64,000 nt of DNA from Thermus hydrothermalis (GTDB lineage Bacteria > Deinococcota > Deinococci > Deinococcales > Thermaceae): the NCBI RefSeq assembly GCF_022760925.1, contig NZ_JAKTNT010000013.1:1-64000 (forward strand), written 5' to 3'. Below, piece by piece: positions 15,716 to 25,869 of the stretch (its first letter is position 1; each line of letters starts with the position of its first letter). Position numbers and translations under genes: made by a program. A model generated the notes under the pieces. The model was not told the origin of the DNA, did not search any database, and saw only the letters and a program-made list of their open reading frames with translations.

Positions 15716-17128
15716 ATGGTGGTGACCCGCATCGCTCCGAGCCCCACGGGGGACCCCCACGTGGGCACGGCCTACATCGCCCTCTTCAACTACGCCTGGG
15801 CCCGCAAAAACGGGGGGCGTTTCCTGGTGCGCATTGAGGACACGGACCGCGCCCGCTATGTGCCGGGCGCGGAGGAAAGGATCCTGGCCGCCCTGAAGTG
15901 GCTCGGTATCACCTACGACGAGGGTCCGGACATCGGTGGCCCCCACGGGCCCTACCGCCAGTCGGAAAGGCTTCCCCTCTACCGGCAGTACGCCGAGGAG
16001 CTCCTAAGGCGCGGCTTTGCCTACCGGGCCTTTGAAACCCCCGAGGAGCTTGAAAGGATCCGCAAGGAAAAAGGAGGCTACGACGGCCGGGCCCGGAACA
16101 TTCCCCCGGAAGAGGCGGAGGAGCGGGCCCGGCGGGGCGAACCCCACGTGATCCGGCTCAAGGTCCCCCGCCCCGGGACCACGGAGGTCAAGGACGAGCT
16201 CCGGGGGGTGGTGGTCTACGACAACCAGGAGATCCCCGACGTGGTCCTCCTGAAGTCCGACGGCTACCCCACCTACCACCTGGCCAACGTGGTGGACGAC
16301 CACCTCATGGGGGTCACGGACGTGATCCGGGCGGAGGAGTGGCTCGTCTCCACCCCCATCCACGTCCTCCTCTACCGGGCCTTTGGCTGGGAGGTGCCCA
16401 AGTTCTACCACATGCCCCTCCTGCGCAACCCCGACAAGACCAAGATCAGCAAGCGGAAAAGCCACACCTCCTTGGAGTGGTACAAAGGGGAAGGCTTCCT
16501 GCCCGAGGCCCTGAGGAACTACCTCTGCCTCATGGGCTTCTCCATGCCGGATGGGCGGGAGATCTTCACCCTGGAGGAGTTCATAGAGGCCTTCAGCTGG
16601 GAGCGGGTATCCCTGGGGGGGCCGGTCTTTGACCTGGAAAAGCTCAGGTGGATGAACGGGAAGTACATCCGGGAGGTCCTCCCCCTGGAAGCGGTGGCCG
16701 AGCGGGTGAAGCCCTTTTTGAGGGAGGCGGGGCTTTCCTGGCCCGACGAGGCCTACCTGCAAAGGGCCGTAGCCCTCATGCGCCCCCGGTTTGACACCCT
16801 GAAGGAGTTCCCCGAGAAGGCCCGCTACCTCTTCACCGAGGACTACCCCTTTGCGGAAAAAGCCCTCGCCAAGCTAAAGGAGGGCCTTCCCCTTCTTGAA
16901 GAGCTTTTCCCCGCCCTGAAGGCCCAGGAGGACTGGAGCGAAACCGCCCTGGAAAACCTCCTCAGGGGGTTCGCCGAGGCAAGGGGCCTAAAGCTCGGCC
17001 AGGTGGCCCAACCCCTCCGGGCCGCCGTCACGGGAAGCCTGGAAACCCCGGGGCTTTTTGAGATCCTCGCCCTTCTGGGCAAGGAGCGGGTCCTCAGGCG
17101 GCTGGAGCGGGCGCTGGCCCATTCGTGA
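15716..17128 (+). CDS. gltX: Glutamyl-tRNA synthetase
   Basis: A 470-residue class I synthetase that charges tRNA-Glu. It begins [19 protein letters not shown], with the HIGH-type motif (DPHVG), and has the KISKR lysine loop near residue 243. The whole length aligns with what I remember of the T. thermophilus enzyme (about 468 residues), with scattered substitutions. It is divergent from lptB with 54 bases between. A GATAAT-like -10 lies a few bases before the ATG, but I see no good -35 box. Confidence 0.96.
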   Translation: MVVTRIAPSPTGDPHVGTAYIALFNYAWARKNGGRFLVRIEDTDRARYVPGAEERILAALKWLGITYDEGPDIGGPHGPYRQSERLPLYRQYAEELLRRGFAYRAFETPEELERIRKEKGGYDGRARNIPPEEAEERARRGEPHVIRLKVPRPGTTEVKDELRGVVVYDNQEIPDVVLLKSDGYPTYHLANVVDDHLMGVTDVIRAEEWLVSTPIHVLLYRAFGWEVPKFYHMPLLRNPDKTKISKRKSHTSLEWYKGEGFLPEALRNYLCLMGFSMPDGREIFTLEEFIEAFSWERVSLGGPVFDLEKLRWMNGKYIREVLPLEAVAERVKPFLREAGLSWPDEAYLQRAVALMRPRFDTLKEFPEKARYLFTEDYPFAEKALAKLKEGLPLLEELFPALKAQEDWSETALENLLRGFAEARGLKLGQVAQPLRAAVTGSLETPGLFEILALLGKERVLRRLERALAHS

Positions 17129-17153
17129 AAAGCGGCGCGAGAGGGGCTATACT
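17125..17153 (+). promoter_or_regulatory. Promoter before the small exported protein and ftsY
   Basis: GTGAAA (17125-17130), 17-base spacer, TATACT (17148-17153). The ATG at 17162 is eight bases after the -10 box, so the message is probably leaderless. The -35 box overlaps the end of gltX. Confidence 0.55.
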
Positions 17154-17161
17154 GGACAAGG

Positions 17162-17599
17162 ATGAAGCGGGTTTTCGTCCTCCTCGCCCTCCTCGGTCTA
17201 GCCCACGCCCAAAGCGCCATCCAGATGCGCTTTGGCCACGGGGAAACCCTGGGCCTCACCTTCGGGGCCGGGGTGGAAAGCCGCCTAAGGCAGAACCTGA
17301 CGGGCCGCCTCACGGCCGAGCTCGCCCCCGCCGCCCCGGGGGTAGCCCTGGAGGCTGCCCTCCTCTTCAAGCCCGACCTGGGCCAGTACGACCCAAGCCT
17401 TAGGGGCCTCCTCCCCTACTTCGGCGGGGGCTTGGGCGCCCTCGTGGGGCCAAGCCTCACGGCGGGGGTAAGCTTTACCCTGGGCCTCGAGGGCCTTCTG
17501 GACCCCTCCACCGGCCTCTTCGCCGAGGGAAGCTACGTCTACGGCTTCGCCGATTTCCCCAAGGTGTGGCGCTTCGCCCTGGGGGTGAACTTCCGCTAA
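17162..17599 (+). CDS. Small exported protein, probably beta-rich
   Basis: A 145-residue protein with a clear signal peptide (MKRVFVLLALLGLAHA, cleavage before QSAIQ). The mature part has alternating hydrophobic residues with many glycines and ends in an aromatic-rich strand WRFALGVNFR, which resembles the closing strand of a small outer-membrane beta-barrel. I do not recognise the family. It is cotranscribed with ftsY, whose ATG overlaps its TAA by one base. Confidence 0.75.
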   Translation: MKRVFVLLALLGLAHAQSAIQMRFGHGETLGLTFGAGVESRLRQNLTGRLTAELAPAAPGVALEAALLFKPDLGQYDPSLRGLLPYFGGGLGALVGPSLTAGVSFTLGLEGLLDPSTGLFAEGSYVYGFADFPKVWRFALGVNFR

Positions 17600-18513
17600 T
17601 GGGTTTCTTTGACCGCCTCAAGGCCGGGCTGGCCAAGACCCGGGAAACCCTCCTCAAGGCCGTCCCTTGGGGCGGCAACCCCGAGGAGGTCCTGGAGGAG
17701 TTGGAAATGGCCCTCCTCGCCGCCGACGTGGGGGTGGCGGCCACGGAGGAGCTTTTGGCGGAGCTAAAGGCCTCCGGGAGAAAGGACCTGAAGGAAGCGG
17801 TGAAGGAAAAGCTCGTCCAGATGCTGGAGCCGGACGAGCGCCGGGCGACCTTGCGCAAGCTGGGCTTCCGCCCGCAAAGCTTAAAACCGGTGGAGCCCCG
17901 GGGGCACGTGGTGATGGTGGTGGGGGTGAACGGGGTGGGCAAGACCACCACCATCGCCAAGCTGGGCCGCTACTACCAGGCCTTGGGCAAGAAGGTGATG
18001 TTCTGCGCCGGGGACACCTTCCGCGCCGCCGGGGCCACGCAGCTCGCCGAGTGGGGCAAGCGCCTGGGTATCCCCGTGATCCAAGGGCCCGAAGGGGCGG
18101 ACCCCGCCGCCCTGGCCTTTGACGCCGCCAAGGCCCGCCAGGCCCGGGGCTTTGACCTCCTCTTTGTGGACACCGCCGGCCGCCTGCACACCAAGCACAA
18201 CCTGATGGAGGAGCTCAAGAAGGTGAAGCGGGCCATCGCCAAGGCCGAGCCCGGGGAGCCCGGGGAGGTCTGGCTGGTGCTGGATGCGGTCACGGGGCAA
18301 AACGGCCTGGAGCAGGCCAAGCGCTTCCACGAGGCGGTGGGCCTCACGGGGGTCATCGTCACCAAGCTGGACGGCACCGCCAAGGGTGGGGTCTTGGTGC
18401 CCATCGTGCGCACCCTGAGGGTGCCCATCCGGTTCATCGGGGTGGGGGAAGGCCCGGAGGACCTCCAGCCCTTTGACGCCGAGGCCTTCGTGGAGGCCCT
18501 CCTCGAGGCCTAA
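17599..18513 (+). CDS. ftsY: Signal recognition particle receptor FtsY
   Basis: A 304-residue SRP GTPase that docks ribosome-SRP complexes at the membrane. The N domain spans about residues 1-95, and the G domain has G1 GVNGVGKTT (109-117), the insertion-box region GDTFRAAGATQL, G3 DTAGRLHTKHN and G4 TKLDGTAKGG. The acidic A domain of E. coli FtsY is absent, as in Thermus aquaticus FtsY, which has nearly the same length. I start at the ATG overlapping the upstream stop because it gives the family N-terminus GFFDRLKAGL. Confidence 0.95.
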   Translation: MGFFDRLKAGLAKTRETLLKAVPWGGNPEEVLEELEMALLAADVGVAATEELLAELKASGRKDLKEAVKEKLVQMLEPDERRATLRKLGFRPQSLKPVEPRGHVVMVVGVNGVGKTTTIAKLGRYYQALGKKVMFCAGDTFRAAGATQLAEWGKRLGIPVIQGPEGADPAALAFDAAKARQARGFDLLFVDTAGRLHTKHNLMEELKKVKRAIAKAEPGEPGEVWLVLDAVTGQNGLEQAKRFHEAVGLTGVIVTKLDGTAKGGVLVPIVRTLRVPIRFIGVGEGPEDLQPFDAEAFVEALLEA

Positions 18514-18519
18514 CCGGGC

Positions 18520-18675
18520 CTAGCCCTCCTCTTCCTTAGGCCGCCAGGGGCAGTGGCGGCACCCCGAGCCGCAGCAGTAGCCCCGCTTGCGGTGGTAGGC
18601 CTCCGTGAAAACCACCCGGTCCCCCTCCCAGTAGAAGTCCTCCCCCTCCCGCAAAGCCTTTTCCTCGTCCTTCAC
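18520..18675 (-). CDS. Small CCxxxC cysteine-cluster protein
   Basis: A 51-residue protein ending YHRKRGYCCGSGCRHCPWRP, a pattern of four cysteines (CC-x3-C-x2-C) typical of a small conserved family (DUF5522-like) of unknown function, possibly metal binding. I start at GTG 18675 because GGGG lies at suitable spacing and the family core begins just after. A longer frame runs upstream through dsbB and is not supported. It is convergent with ftsY (six bases apart) and divergent from dsbB. Confidence 0.7.
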   Translation of the reverse strand: MKDEEKALREGEDFYWEGDRVVFTEAYHRKRGYCCGSGCRHCPWRPKEEEG

Positions 18676-18698
18676 AAACCCCAGTTTAAGGGTATGCT
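18670..18698 (+). promoter_or_regulatory. Promoter of the dsbB-like gene
   Basis: TTCACA (18670-18675), 17-base spacer, TATGCT (18693-18698). The predicted start falls at about 18705, next to ATG 18706. The -35 box overlaps the start codon of the divergent small cysteine protein. Confidence 0.6.
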
Positions 18699-18705
18699 TT
18701 ACCCG

Positions 18706-19110
18706 ATGAAGCGCGGCCCTCTCCTCCTCGGTTTCGCCTGGGTGGTGGCCCTGGTGGCCACCTTGGGTAGCCTCTACTACTCCGAGGTGCGGCTTTTCCT
18801 CCCCTGCGAGCTCTGCTGGTACCAGCGGATCTTCATGTACCCGCAGGCGGTGCTCTTGGGGCTCGCCCTCTGGCGGCAGGACCTTGGGGTGTGGCCCTAT
18901 AGCCTCGCCCTCTCCCTCATCGGGGGAAGCATCAGCACCTTGCACCTCCTAGAGCAAAGGTTCCCCAACCTCTTCACCCTCGCCTGCAAGCCCCCCGTGC
19001 CCTGCTCGGTGGAGTACATCCCCCAGTTCCCCATCCCCTTGCAAGCCCTCCTCGCCTTCCTCCTCATCGCCCTGAGCATGGGGCTTTTGGCCCGGGAGGC
19101 TAGGCGCTAG
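18706..19110 (+). CDS. DsbB/BdbC-type disulfide oxidoreductase
   Basis: A 134-residue inner-membrane protein with four membrane segments. The first loop has CELCWYQR (Cys34, Cys37), the quinone-linked active site of DsbB/BdbC, and the second loop has the ACKPPVPC pair. It would oxidise a DsbA-like partner and pass electrons to menaquinone. An upstream in-frame ATG at 18694 overlaps the -10 box, so I prefer ATG 18706 with a leaderless message. No dsbA gene is adjacent. Its end overlaps scpA by four bases. Confidence 0.9.
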   Translation: MKRGPLLLGFAWVVALVATLGSLYYSEVRLFLPCELCWYQRIFMYPQAVLLGLALWRQDLGVWPYSLALSLIGGSISTLHLLEQRFPNLFTLACKPPVPCSVEYIPQFPIPLQALLAFLLIALSMGLLAREARR

Positions 19111-19754
19111 GCTAAGCGCCGCTCCAGGGCCTCCTCCACCTCCACGTAAAGGGGGGCAAAGGGGGCCTCTTGGTATAGCCGCACCCGCCCCAGACGGCAG
19201 GCCTCCAGGAGGGCGGCAAAGCCCACCGCCTTTTCCGCCCAAGAGGGAAAGGGCAGGCGGTGGAAGGCCACCCGCCCCCTCAGGTAGGGCACCAGCCTGG
19301 CCCAGGCCTCCTCGAGGCCAAAGGCCTCCCGGGGCAGGTGGAGCACCGCCTTCCGGAAGGGGCGGGCCGCCTCGGCCAGGACCCTTGGGGGCAGCCGAAG
19401 GGAGGGCCTAGGCACGGGTGGGGGCGCCGCAGGGTAAAGCCTGGCCCGCCTGGCCAAGCGCCCTTCCAAAAAGGCCACGGCCTCGGAAAGGTCCAAAAGG
19501 ACCCGCACCAAGGGGGCCTCCTCCCCTTCCTCCTTGGGCACCAGGGCCTTTTCCGGGGCCAGCTTGAGCACGAGGAGCTCGGCCAAGAGGGGGAGAAGCT
19601 CCGCCCTCGCCTTAAGCTCCTCGGGCACCTGGGCAAGGGCCTGCTCCACCACCCAAAGGACGGGGAGGTCCTTCGGGGAAAGCCGGCCCCGCCGGAGGGC
19701 CTCCCTAAGCTCCCAGGGAGACCCGGAAAAGCCCGGAAACTCCAAGCGGATCAC
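19107..19754 (-). CDS. scpA: ScpA-like segregation/condensation protein
   Basis: A 215-residue protein resembling the kleisin ScpA. The start FPGFSGSPWELREALRRGRLSPKDLPV corresponds to the usual FEGPLDLLLxLIxxxxLDxxDIPI, and LLPLLAELLVLKLAPEKALVP matches the next helix. The C-terminal winged helix (FPSWAEKAVGFAALLEACRLGRVRLYQEAPFAPLYV) is recognisable. It is shorter and more diverged than most ScpA. It starts at GTG overlapping the trpS stop; no scpB lies in the window. Confidence 0.75.
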   Translation of the reverse strand: MIRLEFPGFSGSPWELREALRRGRLSPKDLPVLWVVEQALAQVPEELKARAELLPLLAELLVLKLAPEKALVPKEEGEEAPLVRVLLDLSEAVAFLEGRLARRARLYPAAPPPVPRPSLRLPPRVLAEAARPFRKAVLHLPREAFGLEEAWARLVPYLRGRVAFHRLPFPSWAEKAVGFAALLEACRLGRVRLYQEAPFAPLYVEVEEALERRLA

Positions 19755-20764
19755 GCCAGGACCGGCCGCTTCCTGGGCAGGAGGAGGCCCACCTTCTCCC
19801 GCACCTCTTCCATGGTGGCCGCCGCCACCGCCCTCGCCCGCTTCGCCCCTTCCAAAAGGGCGTCCATCACGTAGTCGGGGTCCCGCTTGAGGGCTTCGGC
19901 CCGCTCCCGGATGGGCCTTAAGGTCTTCATCATCTCCTCAAAGAGGATGCGCTTCACCACGTACGTGCCCACCCCCGCCTTGCGGTACTCCTCCTTAAGC
20001 GCCTCCACCAGCTCCTTGGGGGCGAAATAGGAAAGGTAGGTGAAGACGATGGTCCGCTCAGGGTCCCCGGGGTCGGAAAGCCGGATCCGCTGGGGGTCGT
20101 CGGGCAGGTGCTGGATCTTCTGCCAGATGCTCTCCTCGGGCTCCAAAAGGCCGATGGTGTTCCCCAGGGACTTGCTCATCTTGGCCTTGCCGTCAATGCC
20201 CGGCACCCTAGGGGCCTCCGGGTTGAGAAGGGCCTCGGGCTCGGGAAAGGTTTCCCCGAAGAGGTGGTTGAAGCGGCGGGCGATCTCCCGGGTGAGCTCA
20301 ATGTGTTGCACCTGGTCCTCCCCCACGGGCACGGTATCCGCCTTGTAGATGAGGATGTCCGCCGCCTGCAGGACGGGGTACATGAGGAGGCCAGACCAGA
20401 TGGTCTCCTGCTTGCTGGCCTTGTCCTTGAACTGGGTCATGCGGGTCAGGTCCCCCAAGGGGGTTAGGGTGGTGAAGACCCAGGAAAGCTCCGTGTGCTC
20501 GGGCACGTGGGACTGGACGAAGAGGGTGACCTTTTCCGGATTGAGCCCAGCGGCGATGTTGACGAGCGCCGCCTCAAAGGTGCGGCGGGCCAGGGTTGAG
20601 GGGTCGTAGGCCAAGGGGTTGGTGAGGGCGTGGTAGTCCACGATGCAGAAAAAAGCCTCCCTGCCCAGCTTCTCCCCCAGGGCCACCCACTGCTTGATGG
20701 CCCCCAGGTAGTTCCCGATGTGGATCTCCCCCGAGGGCTGGATGCCGGAGAGCACCCGTCGCAT
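19751..20764 (-). CDS. trpS: Tryptophanyl-tRNA synthetase
   Basis: A 337-residue class I synthetase for tRNA-Trp. The HIGH-type motif appears as PSGEIHIGNYLG near residue 11 and the KMSKS motif as AKMSKSLGN near residue 194; GEDQVQHIELTR is also characteristic. It lies downstream of tRNA-Leu, separated by a hairpin, and overlaps scpA by four bases. Confidence 0.96.
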   Translation of the reverse strand: MRRVLSGIQPSGEIHIGNYLGAIKQWVALGEKLGREAFFCIVDYHALTNPLAYDPSTLARRTFEAALVNIAAGLNPEKVTLFVQSHVPEHTELSWVFTTLTPLGDLTRMTQFKDKASKQETIWSGLLMYPVLQAADILIYKADTVPVGEDQVQHIELTREIARRFNHLFGETFPEPEALLNPEAPRVPGIDGKAKMSKSLGNTIGLLEPEESIWQKIQHLPDDPQRIRLSDPGDPERTIVFTYLSYFAPKELVEALKEEYRKAGVGTYVVKRILFEEMMKTLRPIRERAEALKRDPDYVMDALLEGAKRARAVAAATMEEVREKVGLLLPRKRPVLA

Positions 20765-20788
20765 GGCCTAAGTGTAGCAAAAGGCGAT

Positions 20789-20806
20789 GGCCCCCTTGCG
20801 GGGGCC
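20789..20806 (-). terminator. Hairpin between tRNA-Leu and trpS
   Basis: GGCCCCC-TTGC-GGGGGCC forms a seven-base-pair GC stem. On the minus strand it is followed after six bases by TTTT, so it is a fair candidate terminator for tRNA-Leu transcription, possibly leaky into trpS. Confidence 0.55.
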
Positions 20807-20809
20807 TTC

Positions 20810-20896
20810 TGGTGCCGGGGGCGGGACTTGAACCCGCACGCCCTTGCGGGCACATGACCCTGAATCATGCGCGTCTACCAATTCCGCCACCCCGGC
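20810..20896 (-). tRNA. tRNA-Leu (anticodon CAG)
   Basis: The minus strand starts GCCGGGG and ends CCCCGGC-ACCA, giving a seven-pair acceptor stem with CCA encoded. The D-loop region is GGCGGAATTGGTAGACGC, the anticodon loop TTCAGGG with CAG, the long variable arm TGCCCGCAAGGGCG typical of leucine tRNA, and the T arm contains GGTTCAAGTCCC. Length is 87 bases including CCA. Confidence 0.95.
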
Positions 20897-20940
20897 AGAC
20901 GCAAAAGTCATTCTAGGGGGGTTTAGGCCTCGCGTCAAGC

Positions 20941-20969
20941 TTGACCCAGGCGCAGGAAGGCCTTAGGCT
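20941..20969 (+). promoter_or_regulatory. Promoter of the leu operon
   Basis: TTGACC (20941-20946), 17-base spacer, TAGGCT (20964-20969). The -10 box is weak. A better looking TATAGG at 20969 would need a 22-base spacer. The predicted start is one or two bases before the leader-peptide ATG. Confidence 0.5.
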
Positions 20970-20977
20970 ATAGGGCA

Positions 20978-21025
20978 ATGCGGCGGGGCATCCTGCTAGA
21001 CCTAGGCCGGGCGGGCCCGGTCTAG
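20978..21025 (+). CDS. leu operon leader peptide
   Basis: A 15-codon reading frame, MRRGILLDLGRAGPV, begins just after the predicted promoter and ends in TAG before two mutually exclusive hairpins. Three of its codons are leucine (Leu6, Leu7, Leu9) next to isoleucine. The arrangement is that of a ribosome-stalling leader that senses charged tRNA-Leu, the tRNA gene for which lies just upstream on the other strand. Its function is inferred from the layout. Confidence 0.75.
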   Translation: MRRGILLDLGRAGPV

Positions 21026-21070
21026 GGAGGCCTTTCCGCTTTCCCCCGGGCCCAAACCCCGGGGGATTTT
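20996..21070 (+). promoter_or_regulatory. leu attenuator: leu attenuator (pause, antiterminator and terminator hairpins)
   Basis: Segment 1 CTAGACC (20996-21002) pairs with segment 2 GGTCTAG (21019-21025). Segment 2 also contains GGGCCCGG (21013-21020), which pairs fully with segment 3 CCGGGCCC (21046-21053). Segment 3 can instead form the terminator CCCCCGGG / CCCGGGGG (21043-21065) followed by ATTTT. When the ribosome stalls at the leucine codons, segment 1 is covered and the antiterminator 2:3 should form, letting transcription enter leuC. Confidence 0.75.
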
Positions 21071-21088
21071 CGCATAGGGAGGGAGAGC

Positions 21089-22507
21089 ATGGGGAAGACG
21101 CTTTACGAGAAGGTTTGGGAGGCCCACGAGGTGCGGAAGCTCAGAAACGGGCAAAGCCAGCTTTTCATAGACCTGCACCTCCTCCACGAGGTCACGAGTC
21201 CCCAGGCCTTCGGGATGCTCAAGGACCTGGGCCTCAAGGTGCGCTACCCCCACCGCACCTTCGCCACCGTGGACCACATCGTCCCCACCCACGACCGCAC
21301 CGAGCCCTTCCAAGACCCCCTGGCCCAGAGCATGCTGGACGCCCTTAGGCAGAACACCCAGGAGCACGGCATCACCTTCTTTGACCTGGGGAGCGGCAAC
21401 CAAGGCATCGTCCACGTCATTGGGCCCCAGCTCGGCCTCACCCAGCCTGGGATGACCATCGCCTGCGGCGACTCCCACACCTCCACCCACGGGGCCTTTG
21501 GGGCCGTGGCCTTCGGCATCGGTACGAGCCAGGTGCGGGACGTCCTCGCCACCCAGACCATCGCCGCCCAGAAGCTCAAGGTGCGGCGGATCAACGTGGA
21601 GGGGAGGCTCGCCCCTGGAGTCTACGCCAAGGACGTGATCCTCCACATCATCCGCCACCTGGGGGTGAAAGGTGGCCTCGGCTACGCTTATGAATACGGG
21701 GGGAGCACGGTGGAGGCCATGGACATGGAAAGCCGCATGACGCTTTGCAACATGTCCATTGAGGGCGGGGCCCGCATCGGCTACGTGAACCCCGACGAGA
21801 CCACCTTCCGCTACCTCGAGGGCCGCCCCTACGCCCCCAAGGGGGCCGAGTGGGAGGAGGCCAAAAGGCGGTGGCTTTCCTTCCGCTCCGACCCCGACGC
21901 TCCTTACGACGACGTGGTCACCTTCCGCGCCGAGGAGATCGCTCCCACGGTAACCTGGGGCATCAACCCCGGCCAGGCCATCCCCATTGACGGCCGCATC
22001 CCCTTCCTGGAGGAGCTTCCCGAGGAGGAAAGGCCCGTGGCCGAGGAGGCCCTGGCCTACATGGGCTTTAGGCCGGGGCAGCCCATCAAGGGGGTGCCCA
22101 TCCAGGTGGCCTTCATCGGAAGCTGCACCAACGCCCGGCTTTCCGACCTCCGGGAGGTGGCCCGCTACCTCAAGGGGCACAAGGTCAAGAAGGGAGTGCG
22201 GGCCCTGGTGGTGCCGGGCTCGGAGTGGGTGGCGAAGCGGGCCGAGGAGGAGGGCATCGCCGAGGTCTTCCGCGAGGCGGGGTTTGAGTGGCGCAACCCA
22301 GGCTGCTCCATGTGCCTGGCCATGAACCCGGACCGCCTCGAGGGGGATGAGCTCGCCGCCTCCAGCTCCAACCGCAACTACAAGGGGCGCATGGGAAGTC
22401 CCAGGGGGCGCACCGTGCTCATGAGCCCCCTGATGGTGGCGGCGGCAGCGGTGGCGGGAGAGATCGCCGATGCCCGGGAGGTCTTCGGCGTGGTGGGCGC
22501 GCGCTAA
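21089..22507 (+). CDS. leuC: 3-isopropylmalate dehydratase large subunit
   Basis: A 472-residue aconitase-family enzyme that, with LeuD, isomerises 2-isopropylmalate to 3-isopropylmalate in leucine synthesis. Cluster ligands are visible in [14 protein letters not shown] and [11 protein letters not shown], and [13 protein letters not shown] is conserved. The ATG has GGGAGGGAGAG before it, just after the attenuator. It is the LeuC form rather than homoaconitase, judged by the neighbouring leuD and leuB. Confidence 0.95.
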   Translation: MGKTLYEKVWEAHEVRKLRNGQSQLFIDLHLLHEVTSPQAFGMLKDLGLKVRYPHRTFATVDHIVPTHDRTEPFQDPLAQSMLDALRQNTQEHGITFFDLGSGNQGIVHVIGPQLGLTQPGMTIACGDSHTSTHGAFGAVAFGIGTSQVRDVLATQTIAAQKLKVRRINVEGRLAPGVYAKDVILHIIRHLGVKGGLGYAYEYGGSTVEAMDMESRMTLCNMSIEGGARIGYVNPDETTFRYLEGRPYAPKGAEWEEAKRRWLSFRSDPDAPYDDVVTFRAEEIAPTVTWGINPGQAIPIDGRIPFLEELPEEERPVAEEALAYMGFRPGQPIKGVPIQVAFIGSCTNARLSDLREVARYLKGHKVKKGVRALVVPGSEWVAKRAEEEGIAEVFREAGFEWRNPGCSMCLAMNPDRLEGDELAASSSNRNYKGRMGSPRGRTVLMSPLMVAAAAVAGEIADAREVFGVVGAR

Positions 22508-22519
22508 GGGAGGGAAAGC

Positions 22520-24700
<2,181 letters not shown>

Positions 24701-24704
<4 letters not shown>

Positions 24705-25138
24705 CCCGTCACCGGATTTCCCTGGAAGAGTTCCATCGGAGGGTGGAGGCGGGAGTTTTCCCCGAGGACCTACGGCTTGAGCTGGTGGAAGGGGATCTGG
24801 TGGAGATGCGCCCTATCGGTCCTAGGTGCGCCGCCATCGTCCGCAGGTTAACAAGCCCCTTGGCCCCCTTGGTCCTAGAAGGGAAAGCCCTGCTCTCCGG
24901 GCAAAACCCTCTGGTGGTGAAGGTGGCCGACACCTCGTTGCGCTACGACCTCTCCACCCAGCTCCACCTCTACGCCCAAGGGGGTGTGCCCGAGGCCTGG
25001 GTGGTGGACCTCGAGGGCCAAAGGATTTTGGTCCACCGCCACCCCCAAGGGGCCTCCTACGGGGAAGTGGAAACCCTGGGCCCGGGCAAGCGGCTCTCCT
25101 TCCTCGGCGTGGAAATCCCCACGGAGGAACTCCTATGA
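24701..25138 (+). CDS. Second Uma2-family gene, internally deleted
   Basis: A 145-residue relative of the upstream gene that follows it at both ends. It lacks about 34 residues in the middle: after SGQNP it jumps to LVVKVADTSL, losing the segment that holds the PDLVLL aspartate. The active-site glutamate also reads lysine (VVKVADTS instead of VIEVAETS), and the downstream lysine region is STQLHLYA. It is probably catalytically dead or a decaying duplicate, yet the frame is intact and overlaps both neighbours by four bases. Confidence 0.75.
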
Positions 25139-25869
25139 GAAAAACCCTCATCCTCACCGGGGCGAGCCGGGGCATCGGCAGGGCCCTCGCCCTGGAGCTC
25201 GCCAAGGCGGGCTACGACCTGGTCCTGAACGCCCGCTCGGAAGCCCCGCTAAGGGCGGTGGCGGAGGAGGCCCGGGCCCTGGGGGCCAGGGTGGCCCACG
25301 TGGCGGGGAGCGCCGGCAAGGCCGAGGTGGCCGAGGTCCTGGTGGAAAAAGCGGAAGGCCTAGGCAACTTCCTCGGCTACATCCACAACGCCGGGGTCCT
25401 GCACCCGGGGCCCTTGCTCTACGAGATGGCGGAGGCGCTCTTTATGGAGGTCCTCGAGGCCAACCTCCTCGCCGGCTACCAGCTCGCCCGCTTCGCCTAC
25501 CCCCTCCTGCGGAGGCGGGGGGAGGGGCTTGCGGTGTACGTGGGCTCGGGGGCGGCGGAAACGAACCTCCCCGGCATCGGCGCCTACGCCGTGGCCAAGG
25601 CGGCGGAGGAGCACCTGGCGCGGCAGTTGGCCGCGGAGGTGCCCGAGGTCGCCTGCTTTGTCTTCCGGCCCGGGGTGGTGGAAACGGAGATGCAACGCCA
25701 GGCCCGGGAGGCCCAAGGAAGCGCCGCTCCCGTGCTCCAGCGGGTCTTTAGAGGCTACAAGGAAGAAGGCCTTCTCCTCACGCCGGAGGAGGCGGCCAAG
25801 GCCCTGGTGCGCCTCCTTCCCAAGGCCAGGCAGTACCACGGCAAGACCGCCAGTTGGAGGGACGCATGA
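25135..25869 (+). CDS. Short-chain dehydrogenase/reductase
   Basis: A 244-residue SDR oxidoreductase. The NADP-type glycine motif TGASRGIGRALALE is at about residues 8-21, NAG appears in IHNAGVL, a catalytic serine precedes the YAVAK motif (GIGAYAVAKAAEEHLA). The ATG overlapping the upstream stop gives the normal SDR N-terminus; a longer open frame is antisense-type noise over the second Uma2 gene. The substrate is unknown; position in a leu-ilv operon does not imply a role in branched-chain synthesis. Confidence 0.87.
   Translation: MRKTLILTGASRGIGRALALELAKAGYDLVLNARSEAPLRAVAEEARALGARVAHVAGSAGKAEVAEVLVEKAEGLGNFLGYIHNAGVLHPGPLLYEMAEALFMEVLEANLLAGYQLARFAYPLLRRRGEGLAVYVGSGAAETNLPGIGAYAVAKAAEEHLARQLAAEVPEVACFVFRPGVVETEMQRQAREAQGSAAPVLQRVFRGYKEEGLLLTPEEAAKALVRLLPKARQYHGKTASWRDA

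Noticed and set aside
15662..15946. Longer lptB reading back through gltX
   Set aside because: The extra 95 residues are antisense to gltX and unlike any ABC ATPase.
20969..20974. TATAGG as -10 of the leu promoter
   Set aside because: It would need a 22-base spacer to TTGACC and would start transcription inside the leader peptide.
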